From the NCBI GenBank assembly GCA_017440755.1, contig JAFSGP010000001.1:1-59517 (forward strand): a stretch of 59,517 nt of DNA, in the 5' to 3' direction. This stretch comes from Clostridia bacterium. Lineage in GTDB: Bacteria; Bacillota; Clostridia; Oscillospirales; Acutalibacteraceae. The notes beneath the pieces were generated by a model, which did not search any database, was not told the DNA's origin, and saw nothing but the letters and a program-made list of their open reading frames with translations. The position numbers and the translations under genes are program-made. Each line of letters opens with the position of its first letter. Position 1 is the first letter of the stretch. Shown here one piece after another: positions 59,445 through 59,517 of this stretch.

Positions 59445-59517
59445 ATGAAGAAACATTTACCGACAATTATCGTGGCGGTTATATTCCTCTGCGGTCTTTC
59501 CCTCTTTCTTTATCCTA
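59445..59517 (+). CDS. Start of a class C sortase (partial, runs off the edge)
   Basis: Twenty-four codons are visible (MKKHLPTIIVAVIFLCGLSL then FLYP), an N-terminal membrane anchor ending in the LSLFLYP motif typical of pilus-polymerising class C sortases. AAAGGAGGG precedes the ATG. It would join the pilin and adhesin encoded upstream. The catalytic part lies outside the window. Confidence 0.7.
   Translation, partial: MKKHLPTIIVAVIFLCGLSLFLYP

Overview
The window looks like a chromosomal stretch of a Gram-positive, high-G+C member of the Clostridia, most like gut Oscillospirales. That placement is inference. It rests on the gene repertoire (a GTP-type PEP carboxykinase, a TypA GTPase, a methionine synthase with a separate activation protein, a TRAP-type carrier with malic enzyme, sortase-type pili), on strong AGGAGG ribosome sites, and on abundant short dispersed repeats between genes. 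No rRNA, tRNA, CRISPR array or intact transposase was seen.

Layout. Bases 1-525 hold two tandem structured RNAs, each with its own intrinsic terminator, and a partial third copy. Next come a GH30 glycosidase diverging from an AraC regulator, a PHP-domain protein, an ECF sigma / membrane protein / C39-like peptidase operon, an S1-domain protein with a small membrane exporter, pyrimidine-nucleoside phosphorylase and a Na+/proline symporter. The rplM-rpsI operon follows; its 3' end is duplicated around about 230 bp of foreign-looking DNA. After a NUDIX hydrolase and TypA comes a maltodextrin module: binding protein, two permeases, 4-alpha-glucanotransferase and alpha-glucan phosphorylase. A small XRE regulator with a terminator/antiterminator leader lies in a repeat-rich gap before pckG.

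From 25.6 to 36 kb there is a PHP phosphatase and a surface-polysaccharide region: flippase, polymerase/ligase-like protein, a glycosyltransferase with bacterial sialyltransferase motifs, an AraC regulator, an SpsF-like cytidylyltransferase, a NeuB/SpsE-like synthase, and a Na/Pi cotransporter on the other strand. From 36 to 45 kb there is a LysR regulator diverging from a TRAP-type permease, a small membrane protein and malic enzyme (probably C4-dicarboxylate use), then metF, a methionine-synthase activation protein, metH and a glycosyltransferase. From 45.5 to 52.3 kb an AraC regulator diverges from a five-gene redox/catabolic operon of unknown substrate (old-yellow-enzyme-like, SDR, fumarate-reductase-like flavoprotein, TIM-barrel isomerase, 2-hydroxyacid dehydrogenase).

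A 91-residue protein resembling sigma-70 regions 1.2 and 2 without the DNA-binding C-terminal half precedes a 0.95 kb gap. Beyond it the base composition turns clearly A+T-richer, and a pilus locus (signal peptidase, large LPESG adhesin, LPETG pilin, start of a sortase) runs off the right edge; it was probably acquired by transfer. The most unusual signals are the tandem structured RNAs at the left edge, the duplicated rpsI tail, the XRE attenuator, the unassigned five-gene operon and the truncated sigma-like protein.
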